From assembly GCA_030018605.1 (NCBI GenBank), contig JASEHP010000006.1, forward strand, positions 1 through 25,121: a stretch of 25,121 bases of DNA, in the 5' to 3' direction. Position 1 is the stretch's first letter. The number at the start of each line of letters is the position of its first letter. This DNA is from Thermodesulfovibrionales bacterium. Its GTDB lineage: Bacteria > Nitrospirota > Thermodesulfovibrionia > Thermodesulfovibrionales > UBA1546. The translations under genes were made by a program, and so were the position numbers. Positions 1 through 8,809 of this stretch are shown piece by piece. Below the pieces are notes generated by a model. That model saw nothing but the letters and a program-made list of their open reading frames with translations, was not told the origin of the DNA and searched no databases.

Positions 1-55
1 GGAGGCTATGGCAGCCTAACTTAACTGGAGTGTCCGTGAAAACAGGGGAAGATCA
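1..55. mobile_element. Terminus of an IS3-like insertion sequence (left contig edge)
   Basis: These 55 bases are the exact reverse complement of the last 55 bases of the window. Read outward (leftward) from position 55 the sequence starts TGATCTTCCCCTGTTTTCAC. A TG...CA terminus of this kind is typical of IS3-family elements. Identity between the two ends stops at base 55, which fits a real element boundary. No transposase coding is inside the window, so the family is inferred from the terminus alone. Confidence 0.6.
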
Positions 56-385
56 GCTATATGCGCGCAGTTCTTTGCGTATCCAATGAACGGAGCGGCC
101 ATAGTGTTCAGCAAGCTGAGAAACAACGGCTCGATTTTGTAGAAAAGCTCTCCAGAGTGCAAAACGACGACGAGATGGTTTGCGGGTATTACGAAAACTT
201 CCTCCGCAGGCATGACAAAGATAGCGTTGAACACCGGCAATAACTCCTATCTTTTTTGTTTTCCGAGACCCACAGAAACGGCATTTTTTTCGTCATTATT
301 TACCTCGCTGTATAATTATGATACTAACTATATGATATTAAAAAATAATTTGCTATTTCTGGACACCGTTTTTTGTAATTATGCC
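56..385. other. Unassigned stretch between two IS relics, no convincing gene
   Basis: About 330 bases with no recognisable protein. Short open frames exist on both strands at about 16-243, but neither has a ribosome-binding site or resembles a family I know. Bases 285-370 are strongly AT-rich and include a TATAAT at 311-316 without a good -35 partner. This is probably the remains of whatever the left-hand IS and the IS256 relic were inserted into. Confidence 0.4.
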
Positions 386-994
386 GTGCTTGGCATGCAG
401 AGCGGGGACAAGGAATCAGCGACGAACTGGAGGGAGTTTTTCAGGGATCTTAAAAGTAGAGGCTTTGATGGCGAATCTGTCAGGCTTGGGATTATAGATG
501 GGCTTTCCGGCCTGGAGAAAGTATTTGAAGAGGAGTTTTGCAATGCAAAGGTGCAGAGATGCCAGGTGCATGTCGCCCGGAATGTATTGGCGAAGGTTCC
601 GAATAAGTTGAAAAAGACAGTAGCAGACGATCTGAGGTCCATATTCTATGCGTCTTCAAAGGAAAAGGCAGATGAATTCTATAAGAGCTTTTATACGAAG
701 TGGGATAAAGAGATACCCTCGGCGGTGAAATCATTGACTCAGTCGATAGATGCCTGTTTGACGTTCTTTAAGTTTCCCAAAGAGGAATGGATATCATTAC
801 GGACAACGAATATCATTGAGCGGCTGAACAAGGAATTCAAGCGCAGAACTAAGCCTATGGAGATAGTAGCTGGAGAGAATGCCTGTTATCGGCTTCTTGC
901 ATTTATAGCGTTAAAAATGGAGTTGAGCTGGAGATCAACTCCTACAGGAAAGGTGCGGCCCAATTTGCCCCTTTATCAAATTTACACAAAATAG
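386..994 (+). pseudogene. IS256-family (Mutator) transposase, N-terminally truncated
   Basis: The reading frame with IS256 similarity begins near VLGMQSGDKESATNW and runs to a stop at 992-994. It keeps the second catalytic aspartate (GIIDGLSGLE), the C-x2-H motif (RCQVH) and the catalytic glutamate (TTNIIERLNKEFKRR). The N-terminal domain and the first catalytic aspartate are gone, so it cannot be an active DDE transposase. The frame is open upstream to an ATG at 212, but that extension does not resemble a transposase and is probably chance read-through from the neighbouring sequence. It differs clearly from the intact transposase at 19880-21073, so two IS256 lineages have visited this region. 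Its stop codon and last residues lie inside the terminal repeat, as in the intact copy. Confidence 0.85.
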
Positions 995-1005
995 TTGACA
1001 GTACC
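386..1005 (+). mobile_element. 3' half of an IS256-family element (relic)
   Basis: The transposase C-terminal half and the right terminus of an IS256 element. The terminal bases (981-1005) read TTTACACAAAATAG then TTGACAGTACC. They align closely with the corresponding end of the intact IS256 element at 19873, which reads inward GGTAGTGTCAAGC then ATTTTGTGTAAA. The left half is missing, so no target duplication can be seen. The right end abuts IS110 coding sequence at 1007, showing that this element was inserted into the IS110 copy. Confidence 0.8.
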
Positions 1006-1006
1006 T

Positions 1007-1306
1007 GGTCTTACGCAAAGACAGCTTGGCAAAATTAGAGATCAACAAAGGATTAATGACAACGGCATTAATCTCTTTGGAGGACAGGAAGGAAAACAGA
1101 TTGATATGGTAGCAGCCTGTGGATTCCATAGCAGCCATGACAGCAGAGAGGTCTTTACATCTGGATGCCATAGCTTTCATCAGTTCAGAAAAGCCGCTTT
1201 TATCCATAGCAGCGGACAGGGAAAAACTGACCTTGCCTTTGGGGTCAATGCCTGTAGCAGAAAAAGAATCCTTAGATACATCAATACCAACAAAGAGACG
1301 ATTCAA
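1007..1306 (-). pseudogene. IS110-family transposase/recombinase, N-terminal fragment
   Basis: The minus-strand frame starts with an ATG at 1306 preceded by a good Shine-Dalgarno (GGAGG, read on the minus strand near 1315-1319). The product begins MNRLFVGIDVSKDSF and contains MESTGCYH and the KLSLRKT stretch typical of the DEDD RuvC-like N-terminal domain of IS110 enzymes. Similarity stops after about 100 residues at LRKT, exactly where the IS256 relic begins. The C-terminal Tnp20-type domain with its catalytic serine is absent, so the protein is inactive. The few residues that follow in the open frame are read through the IS256 terminus and are not native. Confidence 0.85.
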
Positions 1307-1502
1307 AGCAGCACCTCCGTAAAACGTTATTCAGACAAGGCAGGTGAAGCCTCCCGGCCAATCCTCCATGATGACAAGGGTTCAAAGACCCAATCAACCT
1401 ATTATGGCTATGGGAGGCAGGGAACAGACTCCTTTGAGGGTTCATTGACCCAGGAAACATGGAGTTCTCCCGCCTGTCCAACTTTAACGGGTAAAACCCG
1501 TT
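1307..1502 (-). other. IS110 5' non-coding leader, possible bridge-RNA locus
   Basis: This is the untranslated region directly upstream (minus sense) of the IS110 recombinase fragment. In IS110-group elements this end encodes the structured bridge RNA that pairs with donor and target DNA. Visible structure includes GGGTTCAAAGACCC (about 1379-1392), GGGTTCATTGACCC (about 1438-1451), both with GGGT/ACCC stems, and the AACGGGT-AAA-ACCCGTT hairpin at 1486-1502. I infer a bridge-RNA remnant from position and these stems only. The exact IS110 left boundary is not visible. Confidence 0.35.
1486..1502. repeat. Small perfect hairpin upstream of the export operon
   Basis: AACGGGT-AAA-ACCCGTT is a 7-bp stem with a 3-base loop, followed on the + strand by TTTATATAAA. 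It lies 44 bp before the SLBB gene. It could be part of the IS110 end structure or a weak terminator insulating the operon from read-through. TATAAA at 1505-1510 is the only -10-like box near the gene, without a clear -35. Confidence 0.4.
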
Positions 1503-1545
1503 TATATAAATCTTATAACACAAATTCTTAGTAGGAGGATAGAGA

Positions 1546-4500
1546 ATGGTATTTTTAAAAAGGTTTTTATGTTCATTAATCATATTAGATCTTATCTTTA
1601 GCGCTGCTGTATATTCCCAGCAGCCGGCAGGCACAACATCTCCTCAGGTTATTATGCCGCTTGTCCAGCCGCGATCAACACAACAATTAACGCCCCAGCA
1701 GCAAAAAGCTGTACAGGAAACAATACAACCAAAAGAGCTCACCCCCGAGGCTATAGAGACATTGAAGGCAAAGCCTGAATTTCAGGGACTTAAACCGGAA
1801 GATATTTTAAAAGGAAAAGAGGAGTTGCGAAAGAAAGAGGCGCAAAAGAAAGAGCCGCAGAAGTTTCCTGAAAAACAGGTTACCTACGAGGAGGAGGCAA
1901 AATCGCTTTTTGCCAGATACAGGATTATCGGTAAATATCAGGATATCCCGATGGATATAAAGCCGTTCGGATACGAATTTTTCAGGGACGCGGCAGGCAA
2001 AGTTATAACGGACAGAAAAGATGTGCCCGTACCTTCGGAGTATGTTGTAGGAACCGGTGATGAAGTGAATATTTTGTTATGGGGCAGGGTAAATGCACAA
2101 TATAATCTGATTGTTGACAGAAATGGTAATATTACCATTCCCCATGTAGGCCCCATCCAAGTGGCAGGAATGACATTTGAAAAGATGGCGACACATCTTA
2201 TACAGCAGTCAGGGCAGATTGTCGGCACAAATATAAATGTGACAATGGGCGCTTTAAAGAGCATACCCATATTTGTTCTTGGAGATGTCAGAATGCCTGG
2301 AGCATATACGATAGGATCCTTTGCAACAATCACGGATGCGCTCCTGATAGCGGGAGGGCCGACCGATATAGGCACAATGCGAAACATCGAGTTAAGAAGA
2401 AAAGATAAGGTTGTAACGACTTTTGACCTTTATGAACTTCTTCTTAGAGGAGACAAGTCAAAAGACAGGATGCTTCAGGCAGGCGATATTGTATTTGTGC
2501 CTGTGACAGAACAGATTGTGGGCATCGCAGGAAATGTTAAAAGGCCTGCCATTTATGAATTGAATGATAAAAAGAACCTTCAGAATCTTTTTGAGCTTGC
2601 TGGCGGGATAATACCGACTGCGTATACCCAGCAGATACAGATTGAAAGGATAGTCAAAAATGAAAGACAGATTGTTATTGATATTAATGACAAAGACCTT
2701 ACAAAGGCAAAAGATTTTATTCTTCAGGATGGAGACCTTATAAAGGTTTTCCCTATTGTTGAAAAAAGTATGAATGTTATTTATTTAAACGGCAATGTCA
2801 AAATGTCGGGCAGATACGAATATAAGGCTGGAATGCGCGTTAAGGATGTTATAAAAGATTCGACAGGTCTGCTAAAAGAAACATATCTTGATTACGCTCT
2901 TATTAAGAGATTGGGGCTGCCTACGCTGGAGATAGAATTGATACCGTTTAATCTTGGCATGGTAATTTTTGATAATGATAAAGAGAACAACATAGAGCTT
3001 GTTTCTCAGGATCAGATATATATTTTCCCCAAGCAGTTTTTTAAAGATGAACCCTATGTGACAATTGAAGGGGAAGTAAGAAAATTAGCCTTGAACAAAG
3101 CAACACAGAACAAAGCCGAAAGCATTGAGAAGCGCATAAAGATTGAAGACATGAGACTTAAACTCAATGACCTGAAATTAAAAGCTAATGAGCTTAGCGT
3201 CAAAGATCCCTCTGCCTATGGAAAAACAATATTAGAGATAGAAAAGATGGAATTGTCAATTGAAGAAGCGCGGACTGAAGCTGAAAAAAGCAGCAGGGGG
3301 ATAGAGATTCCCTTGATCCAAAACTACAGGGTTAAGGATGCCATACTTGAGGCGGGAGATCTGACAAAGGATGCGAGTTTTAAAAAAGGTGAAATAATCC
3401 GGGTAGCTAAAGGAAAGGAATACAAAACCATTTATTTTGACGTAGCAAAGGCAATGGCAGGGGATCCATCGGAAAACCTAATCCTTCAGAATGAAGACAG
3501 AATCATCATACATTCTGTTTGGGAAGAGGTTTACAGGAAGATTGTGTCTATAGACGGCAGTGTGGCAAAACCCGGTGATTATCAACTTACGGAACATATG
3601 ACAATTAAAGACCTTATTTTTAAAGCAGGCAATGTTTTTGAATCAGCGTACATGGATGAAGCTGAGCTAACGTCACAATTTCTGGAAAAAGGAAAAACAG
3701 TCACGCTTGAACACAAAAAAATAAATCTTAAAAAGGCTCTTCAGGGCGACCCTGAGCATAATATTTTCTTAAGGCCGTATGACAGGCTGACGGTAAAAAA
3801 ACTACAGGATTGGGGCGTGGAAAAATTTGTAAATATGTCAGGAGAAATCGTGTTCCCGGGCAAATATAAAATCAAGAAGGGTGAGAAGCTCTCATCTATT
3901 ATTGAAAGGGCAGGAGGCTATAAGGAAAGCTCATATTTAAGAGGCGCCGTGTTTGTAAGGAACAGCGTAAAAGAACTTCAGCAGAAGAGTCTTGAGGAAA
4001 TGGTTTTAAGGCTTGAGCGCGAGCTTCTTGCGGAGAGTTCTGTTCAGGTGTCAACTTCCTTGTCTCAGGAAGAAGTGCAGGCAAGGAAGATTGAGCTTGA
4101 AAGCAAGCAAAAGTTTGTGGAATCTATGAGGAAACTGAAAGCCACGGGAAGGATGACCATAAGGCTTGCGCATCTGAGGCTTCTGAAAGGCAGCGAATAT
4201 GATATGGAGCTTGAAGACGGAGACAGCCTTTTTATACCGGTAAAAAATAATGTTGTTAATGTATCAGGCGCTGTAATGGCGCACAGCAGTCTTGTTTATT
4301 CGGATAAACTTGACTGGAAGGACTATATAGAGATGTCAGGCAGTTATTCGAGATATGCGGATAAGGATAACGTCTATGTCTTGAAGGTTGACGGCTCTGC
4401 GAGAAAGCTCCCAACGGGAATGGTAAACTGGAATTCTTTTAAAACGAGATGGGAAATGACCGCATTCGGTGAAGAAATAAAAGAAATAGAAGCCGGGGAT

Positions 4501-4620
4501 GCTATAATTGTATCTGAAAAACTGGAACGCATTGCCTGGCTTAGAGAGATTAAGGATATAACTCAAATCATCATGCAGATGGCAGTAACTGCGGGTATGG
4601 TTCTAGTACTGTTCCCATAA
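1546..4620 (+). CDS. Multi-SLBB polysaccharide export protein (Wza/GfcE class, 1024 aa)
   Basis: Predicted periplasmic/outer-membrane channel component for surface polysaccharide export. A signal peptide (residues 1-24, ending AAVYS) is followed by a Q/K/E-rich linker. A Poly_export domain spans about 166-235 (YVVGTGDEVNILLWGRV). About seven SLBB-type beta-grasp repeats follow, starting near 243, 326, 411, 505, 667, 762 and 904, each opening with a V-x-GxV motif. SLBB 4 is interrupted after its first strand by a charged helical segment (about 518-585), and a second such segment follows SLBB 6 (about 806-869). A hydrophobic segment ends the protein (about 1005-1024). Wza-type proteins are usually near 380 aa, so this is much larger. 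The start has AGGAGG at 1533-1538. Its stop overlaps the next start by one base, so the YjbH gene is translationally coupled. The original promoter may have been displaced by the IS110 insertion. Confidence 0.85.
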   Translation: MVFLKRFLCSLIILDLIFSAAVYSQQPAGTTSPQVIMPLVQPRSTQQLTPQQQKAVQETIQPKELTPEAIETLKAKPEFQGLKPEDILKGKEELRKKEAQKKEPQKFPEKQVTYEEEAKSLFARYRIIGKYQDIPMDIKPFGYEFFRDAAGKVITDRKDVPVPSEYVVGTGDEVNILLWGRVNAQYNLIVDRNGNITIPHVGPIQVAGMTFEKMATHLIQQSGQIVGTNINVTMGALKSIPIFVLGDVRMPGAYTIGSFATITDALLIAGGPTDIGTMRNIELRRKDKVVTTFDLYELLLRGDKSKDRMLQAGDIVFVPVTEQIVGIAGNVKRPAIYELNDKKNLQNLFELAGGIIPTAYTQQIQIERIVKNERQIVIDINDKDLTKAKDFILQDGDLIKVFPIVEKSMNVIYLNGNVKMSGRYEYKAGMRVKDVIKDSTGLLKETYLDYALIKRLGLPTLEIELIPFNLGMVIFDNDKENNIELVSQDQIYIFPKQFFKDEPYVTIEGEVRKLALNKATQNKAESIEKRIKIEDMRLKLNDLKLKANELSVKDPSAYGKTILEIEKMELSIEEARTEAEKSSRGIEIPLIQNYRVKDAILEAGDLTKDASFKKGEIIRVAKGKEYKTIYFDVAKAMAGDPSENLILQNEDRIIIHSVWEEVYRKIVSIDGSVAKPGDYQLTEHMTIKDLIFKAGNVFESAYMDEAELTSQFLEKGKTVTLEHKKINLKKALQGDPEHNIFLRPYDRLTVKKLQDWGVEKFVNMSGEIVFPGKYKIKKGEKLSSIIERAGGYKESSYLRGAVFVRNSVKELQQKSLEEMVLRLERELLAESSVQVSTSLSQEEVQARKIELESKQKFVESMRKLKATGRMTIRLAHLRLLKGSEYDMELEDGDSLFIPVKNNVVNVSGAVMAHSSLVYSDKLDWKDYIEMSGSYSRYADKDNVYVLKVDGSARKLPTGMVNWNSFKTRWEMTAFGEEIKEIEAGDAIIVSEKLERIAWLREIKDITQIIMQMAVTAGMVLVLFP

Positions 4621-6668
4621 TGCGATGCCTTGCAGTTTTGCTGTTTACATGTTTTATTACAGGATATGTTTTTGCCGGTGATGAGCCCTTTACATATCCT
4701 TCCAACTGGGGCGGCACCGGTCTCATGGAGATACCCACTGCAAGGGTAATGAGGGAAAACAGTTATCGCGTTGGCTACAGCCAGATAAATCCCTATAGAT
4801 ATTATTACGGTACGCTAAGTCCAATAAGAGGGCTTGAGATAAACGGCCGGATAATAGAAATAATGGGAGTGCCGGGTTTTTCAGGCTCTGTCGGCTCAGA
4901 ATACGGCAATTATAAAGACAAGGCAGTAGATTTTAAGTATCAATTCATTCCTGAGGGCAAATATATGCCGGCAGTCTCGCTCGGGATTATGGATCCTCAC
5001 GGCACAAGGCTTTATTCATCCCAGTATCTGGTATTCAGCAAACAAATCTATCCTTTTGACTTCACGCTCGGATTCGGGAATGGCAGGTTCGGCAAAAAAC
5101 CATTGCTGTCACAGGGCGAAGGGATCAGGGTGGAAATGTTTCAGGATACGAAGCAATGGCTTCTTGATTCCCAGTTTTTCTGGGGTATTCAGTTCGCCCC
5201 TTCTGAAAAATACGCCTTGATGATGGAGTATAGCCCGATTCAATACCATAAGCAGACTAACGATCCTGCTAAAACAAAATATTTTAATGAACCTGTGCCT
5301 TCAAATTATAATTTCGGTTTCAGGTGGAAGCCATTAAAATGGACTGAGATAGACCTAAGCTATCAGAGAGGAAACAAGATTGGCATTAACTTCTCAATGA
5401 ACTTTGATATCGGAAAACCGCTGATACCGATATACGACCTGCCATATAGAGAAAAGCCTGAGAGCAAGCTAAATCCATTGTCGGAAAGAATAATAACGGC
5501 ATTATACAGTTCAGGGTTCAGCGATATCGGGGTTTCTGTAAAAAACGATGAGCTATGGATAGAGGCTCAGAATGATAAATATTACTTTAGCACAAAGGCG
5601 CTCGGTGTGATTCTCAGGATAGTTATGGAAATAACTAATGAAAAGATACAAGACATATATATTGTCCTCAAAGAGAACGGTATCCCGCTGTTTGAGCTTG
5701 CAACTACACGAGAGGATATAATTGATTTGTATGCGGACAAATTAACACTTAATGAATTTCTTTATCTTTCGACTCTCAACACCGACGTATCTGACACGGA
5801 GAATACGCATAAGAAACATATAAAATTATTCAGATACGGCTTTAAGCCTTCATTGCAGACATTTTTGAATGACCCGTCAGGCTTTTTAAAATACAGGGTT
5901 GGCTTGTCCGGGTGGATAAGCTATCATCCGTGGAAAGGTTCATCATTCATCGCCGGACTAGAGGGCCATCCCCTAAATAACGTTACTTCCGCAAATGAGC
6001 CGCTATCTATACCGGTGAGGTCGGACATTGTTCTTTACAAGAAAGAAAAAGTATCTTTAGGCAGGCTCATGTTTGACCAGATAAATAAAATACGGCACGG
6101 CATGTACGGAAGGGTATCCGCAGGATTCCTTGAAGTTCAATACGCCGGTTTAGACGGAGAGATCGCTGTTCCTTTGTTTAAGGGACGGCTTTTTGCAGGC
6201 ATAAGCGGCAGCGCTGTAAAAAAGAGAGAACCCGACAATCCGTTTCAGATAAAGGGCAATGATGTAAAAGATATTTACAGCACAGCTTTCTTTAATTTGC
6301 GTTTGAACATACCTGAAAAAGAGATAGCCATAGACCTTAAGACAGGAAAATTTCTGGCAGGGGACAAAGGCTCAAAGATAACAATATCGAAATTTATTAA
6401 TGGTGTTGTGCTTTCAGTATGGTACAGCGTTACAGATACCTCAATGTTCAAAGACAGCTTTAATAGGGGATACCATGATAAGGGGATAATGGTTACGATT
6501 CCGATGAGGCTGTTCAAGGGGACTGATTCAAAGACTGCTTATAGCTATAGTCTGTCCCCATGGACAAGGGATGTGGCACAGGATATAGAGCATTATAATT
6601 CCCTCTTTGACTACATGGGCAGGAATAGTAAAATTTTCCTTGACAAAGATAGGAAAATGATGTATTAA
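4620..6668 (+). CDS. YjbH-family outer-membrane exopolysaccharide protein (682 aa)
   Basis: Product with a signal peptide (residues 1-19, cleaved after YVFA). The mature N-terminus contains PSNWGGTGLMEIPTAR, a hallmark of the YjbH/GfcD family. The protein is rich in alternating aromatic/hydrophobic strands, as expected for an outer-membrane beta-barrel, and its length is close to that of E. coli YjbH (about 700 aa). In E. coli the yjbEFGH and gfcABCDE operons pair a YjbH homologue with a Wza-like or GfcC-like partner for extracellular polysaccharide. Here it is coupled (TAATG) to a giant SLBB protein. The last residues are YjbH-like but weakly conserved. Function in polysaccharide secretion is inferred from family and context; the family's exact biochemical role is not settled. 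Confidence 0.85.
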   Translation: MRCLAVLLFTCFITGYVFAGDEPFTYPSNWGGTGLMEIPTARVMRENSYRVGYSQINPYRYYYGTLSPIRGLEINGRIIEIMGVPGFSGSVGSEYGNYKDKAVDFKYQFIPEGKYMPAVSLGIMDPHGTRLYSSQYLVFSKQIYPFDFTLGFGNGRFGKKPLLSQGEGIRVEMFQDTKQWLLDSQFFWGIQFAPSEKYALMMEYSPIQYHKQTNDPAKTKYFNEPVPSNYNFGFRWKPLKWTEIDLSYQRGNKIGINFSMNFDIGKPLIPIYDLPYREKPESKLNPLSERIITALYSSGFSDIGVSVKNDELWIEAQNDKYYFSTKALGVILRIVMEITNEKIQDIYIVLKENGIPLFELATTREDIIDLYADKLTLNEFLYLSTLNTDVSDTENTHKKHIKLFRYGFKPSLQTFLNDPSGFLKYRVGLSGWISYHPWKGSSFIAGLEGHPLNNVTSANEPLSIPVRSDIVLYKKEKVSLGRLMFDQINKIRHGMYGRVSAGFLEVQYAGLDGEIAVPLFKGRLFAGISGSAVKKREPDNPFQIKGNDVKDIYSTAFFNLRLNIPEKEIAIDLKTGKFLAGDKGSKITISKFINGVVLSVWYSVTDTSMFKDSFNRGYHDKGIMVTIPMRLFKGTDSKTAYSYSLSPWTRDVAQDIEHYNSLFDYMGRNSKIFLDKDRKMMY

Positions 6669-6703
6669 TTAGGTAAATAATCTATTTAGTGGGAGGTCTG
6701 ATT

Positions 6704-7192
6704 ATGAAAAGATTCTTTGTAATAGGACTGGTTCTCTTTTTTTGGGTTAATATAATTGTCCCTTGTATGGTTTTTGGTCAGGCTGCTGCAACTGTTATGA
6801 CTCTTGCTGATGGCACAAAAGTCAGCATGACGTCTGCCCAGCTTGCCGCTCTTACAACACAACCTGGCATAACTATTGCGTCAACGGCAACAGTGACGGC
6901 AACGCAGGTAGCCATTCCCATTCCTGCAGCGCTTGGCAGCGGATATATAGTCGGCACGCCGGCAGCCATAGCCAAAGGTCTTGGGGCGGCAGGGATAGCG
7001 ACTGGAGTTACAGCCTCAGGAGTTGTTGGCGTAACTGCAGCGGCTGGCACAATGACGGCAGGCGCAATGGCGGGAACAGTAGCCACTCTTGGCGTAGCCG
7101 GCACAGTTGGGGCAGGTGCAGTTATTGCAGGTGCAGTTGTAGGGGGAATTGCAGCCGCTACGAGTGGCGCAACGACAACAACACACCATTAA
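6704..7192 (+). CDS. Small Gly/Ala/Thr-rich secreted protein, YjbE/GfcA-like (162 aa)
   Basis: The start chosen is ATG 6704, because GGGAGG at 6691-6696 is a strong ribosome-binding site placed correctly for it. A GTG at 6689 would put that site inside the coding region. A signal peptide (MKRFFVIGLVLFFWVNIIV, cleaved near VFGQ) is followed by an LADGTKVSMTSAQLAAL segment, then a long stretch almost entirely of Ala, Gly, Val and Thr, ending GAVVGGIAAATSGATTTTHH. E. coli YjbE and GfcA, the first genes of the exopolysaccharide operons that encode YjbH homologues, are also short, Gly/Ala/Thr-rich and end in a Thr tract. I infer an analogous role from position and composition. Low complexity makes homology hard to prove. 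The gene sits 35 bp after the YjbH gene and is followed directly by a terminator. Confidence 0.65.
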   Translation: MKRFFVIGLVLFFWVNIIVPCMVFGQAAATVMTLADGTKVSMTSAQLAALTTQPGITIASTATVTATQVAIPIPAALGSGYIVGTPAAIAKGLGAAGIATGVTASGVVGVTAAAGTMTAGAMAGTVATLGVAGTVGAGAVIAGAVVGGIAAATSGATTTTHH

Positions 7193-7204
7193 AATTATAA
7201 ATTT

Positions 7205-7250
7205 AAAAATAAAGAAGAGATTGCTTTAAAGCAATCTCTTCTTTATTTTT
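7205..7250. terminator. 46-bp perfect palindrome, bidirectional intrinsic terminator
   Basis: Each 23-base arm runs AAAAATAAAGAAGAGATTGC then TTT, and the other half is its exact reverse complement (centre between 7227 and 7228). The stem is flanked by A-rich sequence on one side and TTTATTTTT on the other, so transcripts from either strand end in a hairpin plus a U-rich tail. It closes the SLBB-YjbH operon 12 bp after its last gene. Confidence 0.85.
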
Positions 7251-7256
7251 AGTCAT

Positions 7257-7751
7257 ATGGATATTATGTTTTCAAAAAACTTAATAATTATTTTCATTTT
7301 TTTTGTTGTTATATCTTCTACAGTTACTCTCCACGCAGATAAGATTAAAGACGAAATACTTAACACAGCAGAAGGGTTTTTTATCGCCCTCAAGGAAAAA
7401 CGATTTGCTGATGTATGGGAACTCCTTACTATCAAGTCAAAAAATACCATAATCTCCGAAGTATATAAAGACATTAATAAAACAAAGGCAAAGATCGGCA
7501 AAGGAGTGGTAAGAGAAGAGTTTGACAAAAAAGGAGATTTATTTTTGATTTACTGGAATGCTTTTGTAAAGGATTTTGAACCTGCTACGGTGTTAGAGCA
7601 AAGTGTATGGAGTATGGGACAGATAAAGGACAATAAGGCAACTATAATTCTACAGTACAAAAAAACTGAATATCCTGCCGAGCTTAAAATATATAAGGAA
7701 AATGGCAAGTGGCAATTCGGACTTGTCGAGAGTTTCTGGACAAGAAAATAA
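7257..7751 (+). CDS. Small secreted protein of unknown function (164 aa)
   Basis: A hydrophobic N-terminus (residues 4-24) with cleavage near LHA indicates export to the periplasm. The mature part is about 135 residues with the pattern of a small alpha+beta (NTF2/DUF4878-like) fold: a helical start (DEILNTAEGFFIALKEKRFADVWELL), then strands ending in WSMGQIKDNKATIILQYKK and NGKWQFGLVESF. That fold is a guess from the pattern. The start could be ATG 7257 or ATG 7266; neither has a clear Shine-Dalgarno. It begins 6 bp after the palindromic terminator, so it must rely on a promoter inside or beyond that palindrome, or on read-through. It is tandem with the export block and galE, but a role in polysaccharide export is not shown. 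Confidence 0.7.
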   Translation: MDIMFSKNLIIIFIFFVVISSTVTLHADKIKDEILNTAEGFFIALKEKRFADVWELLTIKSKNTIISEVYKDINKTKAKIGKGVVREEFDKKGDLFLIYWNAFVKDFEPATVLEQSVWSMGQIKDNKATIILQYKKTEYPAELKIYKENGKWQFGLVESFWTRK

Positions 7752-7804
7752 GAGAAAATAAAAGTTGAAAAAGTTACAATACATCTGCGACATTAGGACG
7801 GTAA

Positions 7805-8809
<1,005 letters not shown>

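Noticed and set aside
61..243. 60-residue open frame on the + strand, and a 74-residue frame on the opposite strand over about the same bases
   Set aside because: No ribosome-binding site, no recognisable family, and both strands are open, so neither can be preferred. It sits in IS debris.
212..385. N-terminal 58 residues of the frame that runs into the IS256 transposase fragment
   Set aside because: It has no IS256 similarity and lies in AT-rich sequence outside the relic; taken as chance open frame, not as a fusion protein.
995..1531. 178-residue open frame on the + strand
   Set aside because: It is the antisense shadow of the IS110 recombinase fragment and its leader; composition is unlike a real protein.
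6778..7104. 108-residue frame antisense to the Gly/Ala-rich protein
   Set aside because: Pro/Ala/Val-rich mirror of low-complexity GC-biased codons on the + strand; no start signals.
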